A stretch of DNA of 64,000 nt. Origin: Russula earlei. Taxonomy: Eukaryota > Basidiomycota > Agaricomycetes > Russulales > Russulaceae. The stretch covers positions 425,618 to 489,617 of the forward strand of contig JAGFNK010000003.1 in the NCBI GenBank assembly GCA_025769875.1, given 5' to 3'. Under the pieces are notes generated by a model. It ran no database searches. It had not been told where the DNA came from and saw nothing but the letters and a program-made list of their open reading frames with translations. The translations under genes were made by a program, and so were the position numbers. Shown here piece by piece: positions 1-10,756 of this stretch; position 1 is the first letter of the stretch; each line of letters opens with the position of its first letter.

Positions 1-706
1 TAGGGACTGGTAGGTGTTGCAAGAGGCAGAGGTGAAGACTGGAGGCCAGTGCAGCGAAGGGGCTTTAGACAAGGCGGTCGTTGAAGAGTACCTTGGAGGC
101 GAGGGGAATCTTTAAACTGAGCGGTCGTGGGGGAGTACCCAGAGGATGAGAGTATCACAAATGGGACAGTCTGACGACTGCCATGCTTCATTGGGGCTTA
201 TATACAGTGTACAGGGTCGATTACAAAGGCCTGGGACTATTCTAGACTCTTTGGTACCATCCAATAGGACTACAGAGGCATAAACTTGCTTGTGTCAAGT
301 TTCAGGCTTACTGAGCGCATTACTGATCGTTGTGAAGCGATGACATCATTATGATGTCACTGTGGAGCGCTTAGTGAGCCTATGAGGTCACTGTGGAGTC
401 GCTCAGTCAGCTATGATGTCATTGGAGCCTTGATGATGTCAGATGATTTATGCAACAGTTTCTAAGAGTTTGTGCCGCTGTTTTGGGTCCTTGGTGGCTG
501 GGTGGCCATGTGGCTTGCCACGTGATGATTACCTGATTAGGAAATGGGTGTCTGGTCGTGTTATAGTGCCTTTGCAATAGCGATATCTTGTACTGCAGGA
601 GGGATAGCCCAGAAAATGGAAGGGAGTCGGCAATGCAAAGTGAGAGGGGTCTCTCTTGAGTGAAATAGGACAATCTATGGCCAGGACCTGGCCTTGGTTC
701 ATAACA
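1..706 (-). repeat. Gypsy-family G LTR, cut by window start
   Basis: Reverse complement of the 829-bp LTR found at 53331 and 63103. About 120 bp are missing because the window starts inside it. It ends at 706 with the LTR terminus (TGTTATGAACC on the minus strand). It carries the family TATA box (about 200-210 on this strand) and the AGACTGTCC leader motif. It lies inside an LTR family 5 copy. Whether it is solo or belongs to a full element to the left cannot be decided here. Confidence 0.85.
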
Positions 707-1215
707 GTACACATGTGAAGAACCTGATTCATTTACTGTTAGTTAGTTTAGGGCTGGTTGTTTAGGGACTTGGGGTATTTGACAGTGAAGTAGTGTTTCC
801 TATAAGGCCCCTTATAAGGTTCTATTAGGGTCCTTAGAGTCAACCCTAATATCCGTGTTAAAGTCCCTAGCATTGCTTTATAGTTTGTTCTAAGGTTATT
901 AGAGTTAGTCTAATAACATGTTCTAGGGCCTATAGTATCTTCATTAACATCCAATGTAAGGCACTTGAGGTTGTCTTAAAGGTTCCTTAGAAAGCCTTTA
1001 ATACTGTCCTTTACTGCTAGATAGGTTGCCACTAAGTAGGGCTTGCCATATGTTGATTGTGCCTAGAATCAATTGTGCCACAGTGCACACATGATATTGT
1101 GGACACCTTTAGTCACCCCTTTTAGCCATGTGAACATGGTGGCACCATAGAGCCCAGGTTTCCTCTAATATGGGAGGGTCCTTCAAGGGCCTTCTCTGGG
1201 AAATGGTTTATGACA
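707..1215 (+). repeat. LTR family 5, 3' part
   Basis: Diverged copy of the last half of the 961-bp LTR seen whole at 40884-41845, ending in TTTATGACA. Its first half is replaced by the gypsy-type LTR at 1-706. The base run GTTTG after its end (1216-1220) would be its target duplication, within the copia reverse-transcriptase gene. The copy is visibly CpG-poor compared with the 40884 copy. Confidence 0.75.
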
Positions 1216-2413
1216 GTTTGAGACCATAGATTGCCTTCTTCAGGTGGCAAACTTGGTGTGATGTCTCTGGAACAGTGAATCCTTGTGGTTTCTCCATGTA
1301 AATTTCTTCATCCAGTAGCCCATTCAGGAACACCAACTTGATGTCCATCTGGTGAATCTCTTAATCCTCCAGTGCAGCCAATGCTAACAAAAGTCACAAA
1401 GACTCAAATCTCACTACTGGAGAGAAGGTGTCACTGTAATCAAGTCCTTCAATCTGTGTAGACCCCTTTGCTACAACATGCATGTGAAATCAGCCATCTG
1501 ATTTGTGTGCAAATACCCATCTTGATTTCATGGCCTTATGGCCTGGCAGCAGATTGACTAGATCCCAGGTACCATTTTTGGCAAGTGCATCAATCTCATA
1601 CTGACAAGTGGCTTTCCAATCATTGGCTGAGTCTGATTCCATTGCTTCCCAATAAGATACAGGATTTAGCGCCTTGGCAGTTGCTAATAGGGCCATATGT
1701 GATACATGCCCTCTCCAGGCTGGATGTTCCATGTTGTCCACACTGAAATATCTTGGGTTTGGACATGGATTAGCCCTAAGTCTACAAGGTGACGGTGGAT
1801 GTGGCATGAAGGCAGGTCATGGAAGTGCTGGAGGAGCTGGGATAGGAATGTGGGACAGGGGAGTATGGTACACTGAAAGATTCTGAGGTGCCACTGCAAC
1901 ATTTGCAGGGGTTTTCAGAGGCACATGGCCATCCGGTTGGTGAGGGACAGGGTCCAGGAGGGAAAATGTAATGGGTCCAGCAGGGACCAGGGGTAGCATA
2001 GGCAAGGCAGACAGTCCACCACTTGCTTTTGCTGGGAAGAACACTTTATTGAATGTTACATCATGCAAAAGTACTATCTTCTAGGTGGCTGGATTCCATA
2101 GGTGGTAGCCTTTGGATCCCGATTCATAGCTGACAAATGTCATTTTGATCACCTTGGGATTGAGCTTCTCCCACTTAGCATCAAGGACATGTACATATGC
2201 CCTGCATCCAAAGACTTGGAAGTAGGAGATGTCTGGGATGTGTCCAGAGTCCCACAATTCATGAGGAGTGCACCACCCAAGAATGCAAGTGGGAGTGCAA
2301 TTGTGAATGTGAACTGCAGCATCAGTAGCCAGTTCCCAAAACCTTAGAGTAAGACTGGTGCTGGGTATCATGGCATGCATCTTGTCTTCCAGGGTCTGGT
2401 TCCAATGCTCTGC
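1216..2413 (-). pseudogene. Copia-1 pol relic: end of integrase to start of RT
   Basis: Minus-strand Ty1/copia polyprotein relic. Reading from 2413 down to 1216: the integrase C-terminal part (WELATDAAVHIHNCTP; VFGCRAYVHV), a degenerate linker, and the start of the RVT_2 reverse transcriptase (KSRWVFAHKSDG; FSPVVRFESL; MDIKLVFLNG; KAIYGLK). The YVDD catalytic box and RNase H are absent because LTR family 5 interrupts the gene at 1216. Several in-frame stops are present. The upstream part of the same gene continues beyond solo LTR 2414-2798 at 2799-2838 and beyond transposon A at 5829-5911. Clearly dead. Confidence 0.85.
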
Positions 2414-2798
2414 TGTTGAACCGGAACCCGAACGGATCAAAGAAGGCGAAGACCTTCATACAAGGTTCAAGATCCGCTCATAGATGTTACATGTTAGACA
2501 GAACTTTAGTATATGCGCTTATGGCAATAGGGTTATGCATAGTACACTATCTATCACAAGATGCAGCCTTATGCTGCATCTAGAACGTTTCCACATCACG
2601 CATCACTTAATGCACGATATAGTGGACACCTGTAGTCACCTCTTTTGGACTTAGGAACAGCCCTGGGTCATAGAGGTATAAATACCATACTTGTAGACGA
2701 GTATACACATCGCTCTACACCCCAATATCACTTGAGCATTAGCACAACCTCTAAGGTGGGTTGCTTGGCCTGTTAGCTGCGCTCTATGCTGCGCAACA
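2414..2798 (-). repeat. Solo LTR, family 3
   Basis: 385 bp, TGTTG...CAACA ends, flanked by the 5-bp duplication TCTGC (2409-2413 and 2799-2803). It matches the 3' LTR of copia-2 at 47037-47425 along its whole length. It interrupts the copia-1 integrase: removing it with one TCTGC restores the NGLAE reading. Confidence 0.93.
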
Positions 2799-3335
2799 TC
2801 TGCTAATCCATTCTGTTGTGGGGAACCCAGCATCATTATTGCCGTTTTCAGCGCACTTGGCAGAGCTTGAATTCCACCCAAATCGGCGCAGCAACCCCCT
2901 CAAACATGCGGGATGAATATCTCCCTCAAAACAGCTTCAATTCATATGATATTTATTGTCCCTGAATCGCCTGAATGAGGGCTAGGCAGCCCCATTGTTT
3001 TCATGAGATTTGAGTGAGAATTGGTGGAGCTGGACTCAAGCCACCTCCACATGTGTATTAGATGAATTACAACTCAAAATCATGGTCTATATCTATTATT
3101 TTTCCCTCATGTTGTACCCATGGGCTGTCTTGAGGCAGCCCCATAGTGTTTTTGACTCAAGTGTTGTGGTGTGCAACGTTATTTTCAGTGCAATTGGAGT
3201 CATGGCCAGCCACTCATCACCCCTCTCACCTCTCGATTCTGACCATCCTTCTTGTTTTTCACAGACAGAGAGGAGTGGGTTGCAAAGAGGGGTCCTATTC
3301 TGAACTCTTTCTACTACAGAGTAGCTAGGGTGTTT

Positions 3336-3344
3336 TTATATACA
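3336..3344 (-). promoter_or_regulatory. Outward-facing TATA box of copy A
   Basis: TGTATATAAA on the minus strand, followed by a leader conserved in copies A, C and D, pointing out toward the nearby TIR. A short ATG-led frame follows and meets a TGA or a possible GTGAG splice donor within seven codons. Start-site use is inferred, not shown. Confidence 0.45.
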
Positions 3345-3349
3345 GGAGT

Positions 3350-4140
3350 CGTCTCCATTGCAGGTGGTGGCAGCAGGCATGGACGAGGAGCGAAGGCGTA
3401 GGCGGTGAGCGTGAGTTCGTAGGTAGAGACATAGGTGGCGAGGATTCGAGAAAGAGGATGCATGGGGCGGCTTGCGCGGGGGTGGGATCTGTCGTCTTGT
3501 GGCGGCGGTGGCGGGGTCGTCTCCACTGCAGGTGTCGGCAGCAGACATGGGCGAGAGCGTGCGAATGGATGGGGAGGCGATGTGGGAGGCGGCGTGCGGT
3601 GTGCTGTTGGCGTCAGCGACTGCTTCTCCTGCAGCAGCGGCGGCGTGGCGGCAGCTTCTGCTCCTGTTGTGGCGTGTCATGGCTAAGTTCGTGGCCGAGG
3701 CCTTCTTGGTCTTCTGGGGTGGTGCTGGTGGCGAGGGGTTGTGACGGTGCGGTGGTGCTGGTGTCGCGCGAAACTACTAAAGCAGTGGCTGTAACTGAGA
3801 AGACTGAGGCTGAGACTGAGAAGGTGGCGGCAGACTGAGCTGGTGCGATGGTGGAGGCGGACGGGGCGGAGGCGACGACTGAGGGCAACGCAGGGGCGAC
3901 GGCAGCTGTGGCTGAGGGCAGGGTGGAGACGGCGGCGGCTGGCGATGCTGGTGCTATGACGGACTGGGCTGAACTGACGAGTACGGGCGAGGCTAAGACG
4001 GAGACTGATGCGAAGTCGGTGGCTGGCACAACTGAGGCTACTGTGGCAACGGACGAGGCGACAGACGAGACAGTGCGTAAAGAGTCGTGTGGCTTATTCA
4101 TCAACCGTCCACCTGTCCAAACTCCTACTCCAGGACGATG
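3350..4140. other. CpG-rich Ala/Ser/Thr/Val/Pro low-complexity segment of copy A
   Basis: GC-rich sequence built from short GCN/ACN/GTN-like units, open in several frames on both strands. It is shared with copies C (about 21955-22945) and D (about 26170-27800), but copy A lacks roughly 230 bp that C has. No domain can be recognised in either strand's translation, so I do not call a gene. Its high CpG content contrasts with the CpG-poor related sequence at 7171-8310. Confidence 0.55.
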
Positions 4141-4215
4141 ACAGGGCGTTCTTCCCTTCCCAGAGCTGCTCACCATACCTTGCTCTACCCCTCCATTTCA
4201 ACCCCCTAAACCCTC

Positions 4216-4518
4216 ATGGGCTCGAAGCAACGTGCTTCAAAACGCCGGCCTGCACCGACACGTACTACTGGCCAAAGGAAGGCTGCCCGAAAAAAAACTG
4301 GTGGAAATGAAAGTGACAGCTCAGGCACTCCCACTCGACCGAAGCGATCACAACCACGAGCTCAGGCTTCCAAGACATCCCTTCCTGCTATTGATGAGGA
4401 TGGGGAGGAAGAGTCCTATGTCTATGTAAATGCAGAAGCCTGGGAACTCACTACAGCACAAACGCACAGACCACAAGACATGCAAAATTGTCGCAAAGGC
4501 GCACGGCCTCAATGTTGA
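4216..4518 (+). CDS. 100-residue basic protein, 5' stub of the SAM accessory gene
   Basis: An intact frame starting MGSKQRASKRRP. Residues 1-77 match the start of the accessory gene at 12362 in copy B. They are Lys/Arg- and Ser/Thr-rich with an acidic patch (IDEDGEEE) near residues 60-67, which looks nuclear-directed and disordered. After NAEAWEL the sequence departs from the full gene and runs to a TGA. The gene body (about 3.5 kb in B) is missing and replaced by about 45 bp. The same 100-residue frame is intact in copy C (21546-21848, minus). Whether it is expressed is unknown. Confidence 0.4.
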   Translation: MGSKQRASKRRPAPTRTTGQRKAARKKTGGNESDSSGTPTRPKRSQPRAQASKTSLPAIDEDGEEESYVYVNAEAWELTTAQTHRPQDMQNCRKGARPQC

Positions 4519-5828
4519 CTCACCCACACAGCTATATGGCTGGCCGCGAATCGCTTACAAGAGTACATATGTGCATATTCCTTTCGTGCCATCTCCTCTT
4601 CGTCCTCACATCATCATCATCGTCGCCGCCAGCACACCACCCTCACCCCCATCAACCACCGCATGCCCTTGCCCTCAACGCCCCCCGCCTTCACCATGCA
4701 CTGACGAGTCCCAACGCACAGCCGAAGAGCCCCATACCACGCCGCCATCTTCGTTGCCATCGGACGGTGTTGCTACTGTACATTTCGGTATGCTTTTCTC
4801 CCCTTTTTTACTAGACTCTCATTTTGTTAGTCAGAGATCTGCACACCTCCTATGCGTCCATTTCCCAGCCTGCCGCCGTCTTCCCTCTCCCTTTCTACTT
4901 CCACGCCCCCTCGCTCCTCTCCCTCGCATCTGCCATCCAAGTTCTCCAATTGTCCCACCCGCAATCGCGTTCGGCAGCGCCATCAGCGCCCAAGCGACCA
5001 CCCCTCTCCTTTGCATTGTCTCCCCCTCCTCGCGTCGTGACTCAACCACACCCCTTGTCACCACACCTGGCTTCGGCCATCCTTCACAAATCACCACACG
5101 CCATTACCACAGCCGCTGGAGACCACGACTCGATACCTCGTGTTGTCCAGCTTCGGTCCCCTTCTCACGTCTAGATTTCCTTTCATATGACTGTCTTTTG
5201 TGCTTTTCCTGTCCCTTAGCCTTAGTTCTAACCTGTATCTGCTACCATGTTGAATAAAGTTGCCCTGTTGTTCCCTTATCATCTGTGTGAACCTCAGTGC
5301 AGTCGAATGAACAAACGCGTTCTCGCGTTCCCGCTAGGTGCTCCTCCTCTTTGGAGCTTCAGTCTTATGAAGTCATTCTGCATTCTTGGACACACTTCAC
5401 CACCCCATGGGCTCAGGTGTGCACTTCCTGGGGGGGCTCCTTCCCAGCACACGACCATGCTACTGTCACACGATATGAGGGAAACGACGTTGCACACCAC
5501 AACGCTTGAGTCAAAAACACTATGGGGCTGCCTCAAGACAGCCCATGGGTACAACATGAGGGAAAAATAATAGATATAGACCGTGATTTTGAGTTGTAAT
5601 TCATCTAATACATATGTGGAGGTGGCTTGAGTCCAGCTCCACCAATTCTCACTCAAATCTCATGAAAACAATGGGGCTGCCTAGCCCTCATTCAGGCGAT
5701 TCAGGGACAATAAGTTTTATGTGAATTGAAGGTGTTTTGAGGGAGATATTCGCCCCGCACATTTGAGAGGGTTTTCTGCGCTGATTTGGGTGGAATTCAA
5801 ACTCCGCCAAGTGTGCTGAAAACGGCAA

Positions 5829-5911
5829 TAATTTGTGCTCAATCCCCTTCTGCATTAGTACTGATCTAAGGGTGCCTGACATGTATTCTCCACCATGATC
5901 CAAGTAGTGCT
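5829..5911 (-). pseudogene. Copia-1 integrase, upstream piece
   Basis: Minus-strand continuation of the copia-1 integrase core, with HGGEYMSGTLRSVLMQKGIEHKL including the second-acidic-residue region. It is cut from its downstream part by transposon A. Upstream of about 5911 the similarity stops and CAGT-rich sequence begins, so the 5' half of this copia is missing here. Confidence 0.8.
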
Positions 5912-6115
5912 TCAAAGTCCAGTCAAGTCCAGTTATTCCCACAATTTTGGTGTGACTGTGACCATGACTGCCTGCTGGTTTGCCCAATCCTGAAAAAACT
6001 GGAATGGACTGCACATGACTGGTTACATGCAGTCATTTGCAGTCATTTGACCAGTTCAGACCAGTCTCAACTGAAACTGGATGATGACCAGTTGAAACCA
6101 GTTCTTGACCAGGTA
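5912..6115. repeat. CAGT/ACTG-rich cluster, left
   Basis: About 200 bp with more than a dozen CAGT or ACTG words, many as CCAGT or ACTGG. A similar cluster lies at 17690-17895, on the other side of transposon B. The two may be subterminal repeat arrays of one non-autonomous DNA transposon split by B. No clean inverted terminus or target duplication was found, so the boundaries are not defined. Confidence 0.4.
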
Positions 6116-7170
6116 AGTCATGCTGTCTGTTTGCATGATGACTTGCACACTCACATGCCACCATCTCTCCCATTCACATTGCATTCACATCCCTCCCTCT
6201 CTTGTCTCAGTTGTCCCTCTCTCTATCTCTCCCTTCCACTTCCCTTCCACTGCAAGAAACCAGCCAGCCACCAAACACCCAACATGCATGCCCTGCAACT
6301 CCTTCTCTCCCACCACCACATCACATGCAAATGCCTCCATTCCCTCCATCTCTTGCCTTCAACACACACTCCCTCTCCTCTGCCTCTGACAACATTACCA
6401 CCGAATGACCAACACGTGCACCCCACAACTCTCCTTTCTCCCATCACCACATCATGCATGCAAATGCCACTTTATCCCCTGCCTCTCACCTTCAATGCAC
6501 ACACCTTGCCCTCTGTCTCTCACCTTTGACACACACACCTGCTCCTTGCCTCACCCATATAAGGTATGTGAGCCTGCTGACCAGGAAACTCACATGACCT
6601 GCACTCCCCCCACCTCCCATGCTTCCTCCTTCCCTCTCCAACTCTTCTCATCTCCTCTCGATGTCATCCCCTCATGTTCCCCACTCTGCACCTGGGAACT
6701 GCAACAGGTCAAGATGATCACTGTTAATGTCACTTGCCTCACCCTTGCCCCTGCCATGTGCATATGCATGGACCCATATGGTGCATTCATCATCATTGTT
6801 GCCTTACCTGAGGGCTTGCTGCCCATAGCATCTCTCCCCTTCATCATCACTGCACTGCCTCGCACTCTTGAGTTGCATTCAGACGAGTAGCATTTTTGTA
6901 TTTAAGTATCAGTAGCTACTATCTTGTTCAGTAGTAAAAAGCTTAACTGAGCCTCTCAGTGAATGAAATCAACTTTCTGGCATTTGCATTGGCCAAGAAC
7001 ACCTTGCCTCCCTCCAGCTCTCACTTTTCTCCTTCAAGTACACACACATGCACTCTCTTGCATGTGTGCATGTTCTGTCCTGGGGCATGACCTTGCTTGC
7101 TCCCTGCTCCCTTCAGTTCATACTCACCCTTAGATCAAGCCTCAAGAACTCCATGTAGCCATGGTGGCTT
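6116..7170. other. Pyrimidine-rich non-coding stretch
   Basis: Strongly C/T/A-biased plus strand with almost no CpG. A unit of roughly 125 bp appears twice in degenerate form (about 6290-6376 and 6415-6511). Open frames exist on the plus strand but translate to Pro/Ser/His-rich composition without a recognisable domain. I see no gene. Confidence 0.5.
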
Positions 7171-8310
7171 GCTACACCCATGCCCTCAGTAGTATCATCA
7201 GCTGCCACCACTTCCTCAATGTCTCCTGTCACTGCCTCAGTAGTCTCATTGCCAGCTGTCTCAGTTGTCACCATACATGTTCCACCTAGCACAGATCCAT
7301 CCCACACCACCTTCTCTGTCTGGCTGGCCACTGTCTCAGTGTTGTCCACTCCCATGCTCTCCTCACCAGTCTCCACATCACCCACTCCCACCATCACGTC
7401 CATGCCTGCCGCCTCAGGCCCAACTCATCCAGCCACCACCTCTTCATCTCCCATCTCCATTCCAGTCTCATCCTCTGCCACTTCAGCTTCAGCTTCCTCA
7501 GTCATGTCCACCATATTGCTAGCACAGCCAGCCATTGCCACCACGCCCTCAGCCTTGTCCACCACCGTTCTGGGCCTAGTCCCAGCCACCACTCTGCTTC
7601 CTGACCATGCTGCTCTCACACTTCCATCTCTGGCCATTACACTGCCTTGCACTGGTGAAAAAGAATGCACAGATAACTAGAAAATGAAGAGCATGCACAC
7701 TACCACCTCAGAGAAGCAGATGCCACAATGCCATCCTGCAGAATAATCAAACCCCTCTACCACAATGTTGCCATAGGAGATGCCACCGATGCAAGCACCA
7801 TGCCACACCATGCCACCCCTTCCATCACATCCCATGCGTGCTGCCACCACCTGCAGTGGCGAAGACCTTGTTGCCATGCCCACAAGATGACAGCATGAGC
7901 AACACACAAGTCATGCCCCCATGCCCATGCCTTTCCACACCTCCACCCTCTCTCACCACTGCCCTCACTCTTGCTGCTGCCCTTGCCTCTGTATTGACAG
8001 CAGCAGCAACAGCACCAATACAGCCGATGCTTGGCAACACCACAAGGTGCGATGACACATTTGACACACCACAAGCACACCACACCCCCTGCTTCACCAC
8101 ACCACACCCACATTCAACATGTGATGACACCTCAGCACCCACCATCCCCCTTCTGCAATGAGACGACAAGACCACATGCACAAGGCCAAATCTCAGTCAA
8201 GAAGGTTTGACTGGGGATGCTCAAAATTTCAACCCCCCAGGAGGTGTAAGGTCTGAAACCCTGATGGCAATGCATCTTTTCCTGTGTGCACAATTTTCAT
8301 GCATTGAGAT
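7171..8310. other. CpG-depleted relic related to the interior of copy D
   Basis: The plus-strand translation from about 7180 to 7680 is Ser/Thr/Val/Ala/Pro-rich, as in copies C and D. The stretch near 7830 shares the CTGCCACCACCTGCA run and its surroundings with about 27591 of copy D. The stretch near 8200-8260 shares the ...TTTCAA.CCCC..GGAGGTGTAAGG pattern with 27845-27875. Where D has CpG this region mostly has TpG or CpA. It reads as an old, methylation-decayed relative. No intact gene. Confidence 0.55.
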
Positions 8311-8407
8311 GTGCATTTTTTTTTCTGTGTGTAGCATAGACAATCTTTATGCTCCCTTGTGTTCCAATCTCCTATTTTCCTTTGTACGCCCCAGTATTCT
8401 GTACTTA

Positions 8408-10735
8408 TTGCCGTTTTCAGCGCACTTGGCGGAGTTTGAATTCCACCCAAATTGGCACAGAAAACCCTCTCAAACGTGCGGGGCGAATATCTCCCTCAAA
8501 ACAGCTTCAATTCACATGAAACTTATTGTCCCTAAATCGCCTGAATGAGGGCTAGGCAGCCCCATTGTTTTCATGAGATTTGAGTGAGAATTGGTGGAGC
8601 TGGACTCAAGCCACCTCCACATGTGTATTAGATGAATTACAACTCAAAATCACGGTCTATATCTATTATTTTTCCCTCATGTTGTACCCATGGGCTGTCT
8701 TGAGGCAGCCCCATAGTGTTTTTGACTCAAGTGTTGTGGTGTGCAACGTCATTTCCCTCATATCATGTGACAGTAGCACAGTTGTGTGCCGGGAAGGAGC
8801 CCCCCCAGGAAGTGCACACCTGAGCCCATGGGGTGGTGAAGTGTGTCCAAGAATGCAGAATGACTTCATAAGACTGAAGCTCCAAAGAGGAGGAGCACCT
8901 AGCAGGAACACCAGAACACGTTTGTTCATTCGACTGCACTCAGGTTCACACAGATGATAAGGGAACAACAGGGCAACTTTATTCAACATGGTAGCAGATA
9001 CAGGTGGGAACTAAGGCTAAGGGACAGGAAAAGCACAAAAGACAGGCATATGAAAGGAAATCTAGATGTGAGAAGGGGACCAAAGCTGGACAATGCAAGG
9101 TATTGAGTCATGGTCCCCAGTGGCTGTGGTAGTGGCATGTGGTGATTTGTGAACGATGGCCAAGGCCAGGTGTGGTGACGAAGGGTGTGGTTGAGTCGCG
9201 ACGCGAGGAGGGGGAGACGATGCAAAGGAGAGGCTGGAGAGGGGATAGGGAGAGTGCTGGTGGGTGGTCGCTTGGGCGCTGATGGCACTGCCGAATGCGA
9301 TTGTGGGTGGGACGATTGGAGAACTTGGATGGCAGATGCAAGGTAGAGGAGCGAGGGGGTGTGGAAGTAGAAAGGGAGAGGGAAGATGGTGGCAGGCTGG
9401 GAAATGGATGCATAGGTGGCATGCAGATCTCTGACTAACAAAGTGAGAGTCTAGTAAAAAAGGGGAGAAAAGCATACTGAAATGTACAGTAGCAACACCA
9501 TCCGATGGCAACAAAGACAGCGGCGTGGTATGGGGCTCTTCGGCTGTGCGTTGGGACTTGTCGGTGCATGGTGAAGGTGGGGGCATTGAGGGCAAGGGCA
9601 TGCGGCGGTTGATGGGGGCGAGGGTGGCATGCTGGCAGTGACGACGATGATGATGTGAGGACGAAGAGGAGATGGCACGAAAGGAATACGCACATATGTA
9701 CTCTTGAAGCGATTTGCGGCCAGCCATATAGCTGTGTGGGTGAGTCGACATCGAGGCCATGTGCCTTTGCGACAGTTTTGCATGTCTTGTGGTCTGTGCA
9801 TTTGTGCTGTAGTGAGTTCCCAGGCTTCTGCATTTACATAGGCATAGGACTCTTCTGTAAAAACTATGTGGTTTAACGAGAGTGGGAGAAACGACAGTTT
9901 TTGTGAGTGAGTGCCATGTCCGAGGGGAGGCCTACATGTTCGCACTCGCGAGGGTCGCTGAATAAGCAATGACTGTGCTCAGTGACTTGCGCGCGTAAGC
10001 GATCACTAAAGATATATTACCTGAATAAGCAATGACTGTGCTATCCAGGTATGAGCTCTTATGGAACATAAGAAAAGGGTAGCTAAAAGAACGTACCTCA
10101 GTGACTCACGCACGTAAGCGATCACTGAGGGAAGGTAAGTATTTTGTCTACTCATATAAGTAGGAAACAGGTGTGGATTCTATAAGTCCGCAGACAAAGG
10201 GTATGCAAGAAACGGGACAATGATCGAGCTAATAGACATCCAGACTAGTTAATTAGTCTAGGCACTAATTGTTGTAAATAGCTAAATCCACTTAGGGTGG
10301 CCTAATGGTACGGGTATATGTATCGACTGAGGGGACAACTCACTCATTCTCGTGCGCTCACGATCAAGTTCACTCATGCTCGGAAATTTACAACATCTTC
10401 CTCCCCATCCTCATCAATAGCAGGAAGGGATGTCTTGGAAGCCTGAGCTCGTGGTTGTGATTGCTTCAGTTGAGTGGGAGTGCCTGAGCTGTCACTTTCA
10501 TTTCCACCAGTTTTTTTTTGGGCAGCCTTCCTTTGGCCAGTAGTACATGTTGATGCAGGCCGGCGTTTTGAAGCATGTTGCTTTGAGCCCATGAGGGTTT
10601 AGGGGGTTGAAATGGAGGGGTAGAGCAAGGTATGGTGAGCAGCTCTGGGAAGGGAAGAAAGCCCTGTTGTTGTCCTGGAGTAGGAGTGGACAGGTGGATG
10701 GTTGATGAATAAGCCACACGACTCTTTACGCACTT
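8408..10735 (-). repeat. Left inverted arm of copy B
   Basis: Matches, in reverse, the right arm at about 12222-12592 plus 16138-17502, and most of copies A and C. It contains the AATAAA-bearing segment (about 8990, minus) and, at 10401-10592, the reversed first codons of the SAM accessory gene. It is interrupted by the solo LTR at 9856-10395. Confidence 0.85.
9856..10395. repeat. Solo LTR, 540 bp, single-copy family in window
   Basis: Starts TGTAAA and ends TTTACAACA, flanked by TCTTC on both sides (9851-9855, 10396-10400). Removing it with one TCTTC restores the arm sequence seen in copies A and C. Inside, an about 50-bp module with GCAATGACTGTGCT and CGTAAGCGATCACT appears in two imperfect copies. 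Its parental element is not in the window. Confidence 0.88.
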
Positions 10736-10756
10736 GCTTTATGCTTTCTTTACATC

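Larger units (their letters stand above)
2839..5828. mobile_element. DD34E-family TIR transposon, copy A (non-autonomous)
   Basis: 2,990-bp element starting TTGCCGTTTTC and ending GAAAACGGCAA, flanked by TA (2837-2838, 5829-5830). Its terminal inverted repeats are about 345 bp (2839-3184 and 5484-5828). Between them lie an Ala/Thr-rich GC segment, a 100-codon ORF, and an arm shared with copies B and C. Removing the element and one TA rejoins the copia-1 integrase in frame (EHKL / MMLGSPQQNG), proving a precise TA insertion. It carries no transposase; copy B encodes one. Copy C is nearly the same sequence in the opposite orientation. Confidence 0.93.

Noticed and set aside
3458..3838. Arg/Trp/Cys-rich frames in copies A and C
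   Set aside because: Same low-complexity segment read in another frame; copy-to-copy indels are not codon-preserving.
6116..8310. Host coding genes in the pyrimidine-rich stretch
   Set aside because: Translations are Pro/Ser/Thr/His filler, with no splice-consistent domain and no CpG; relic sequence is more likely.
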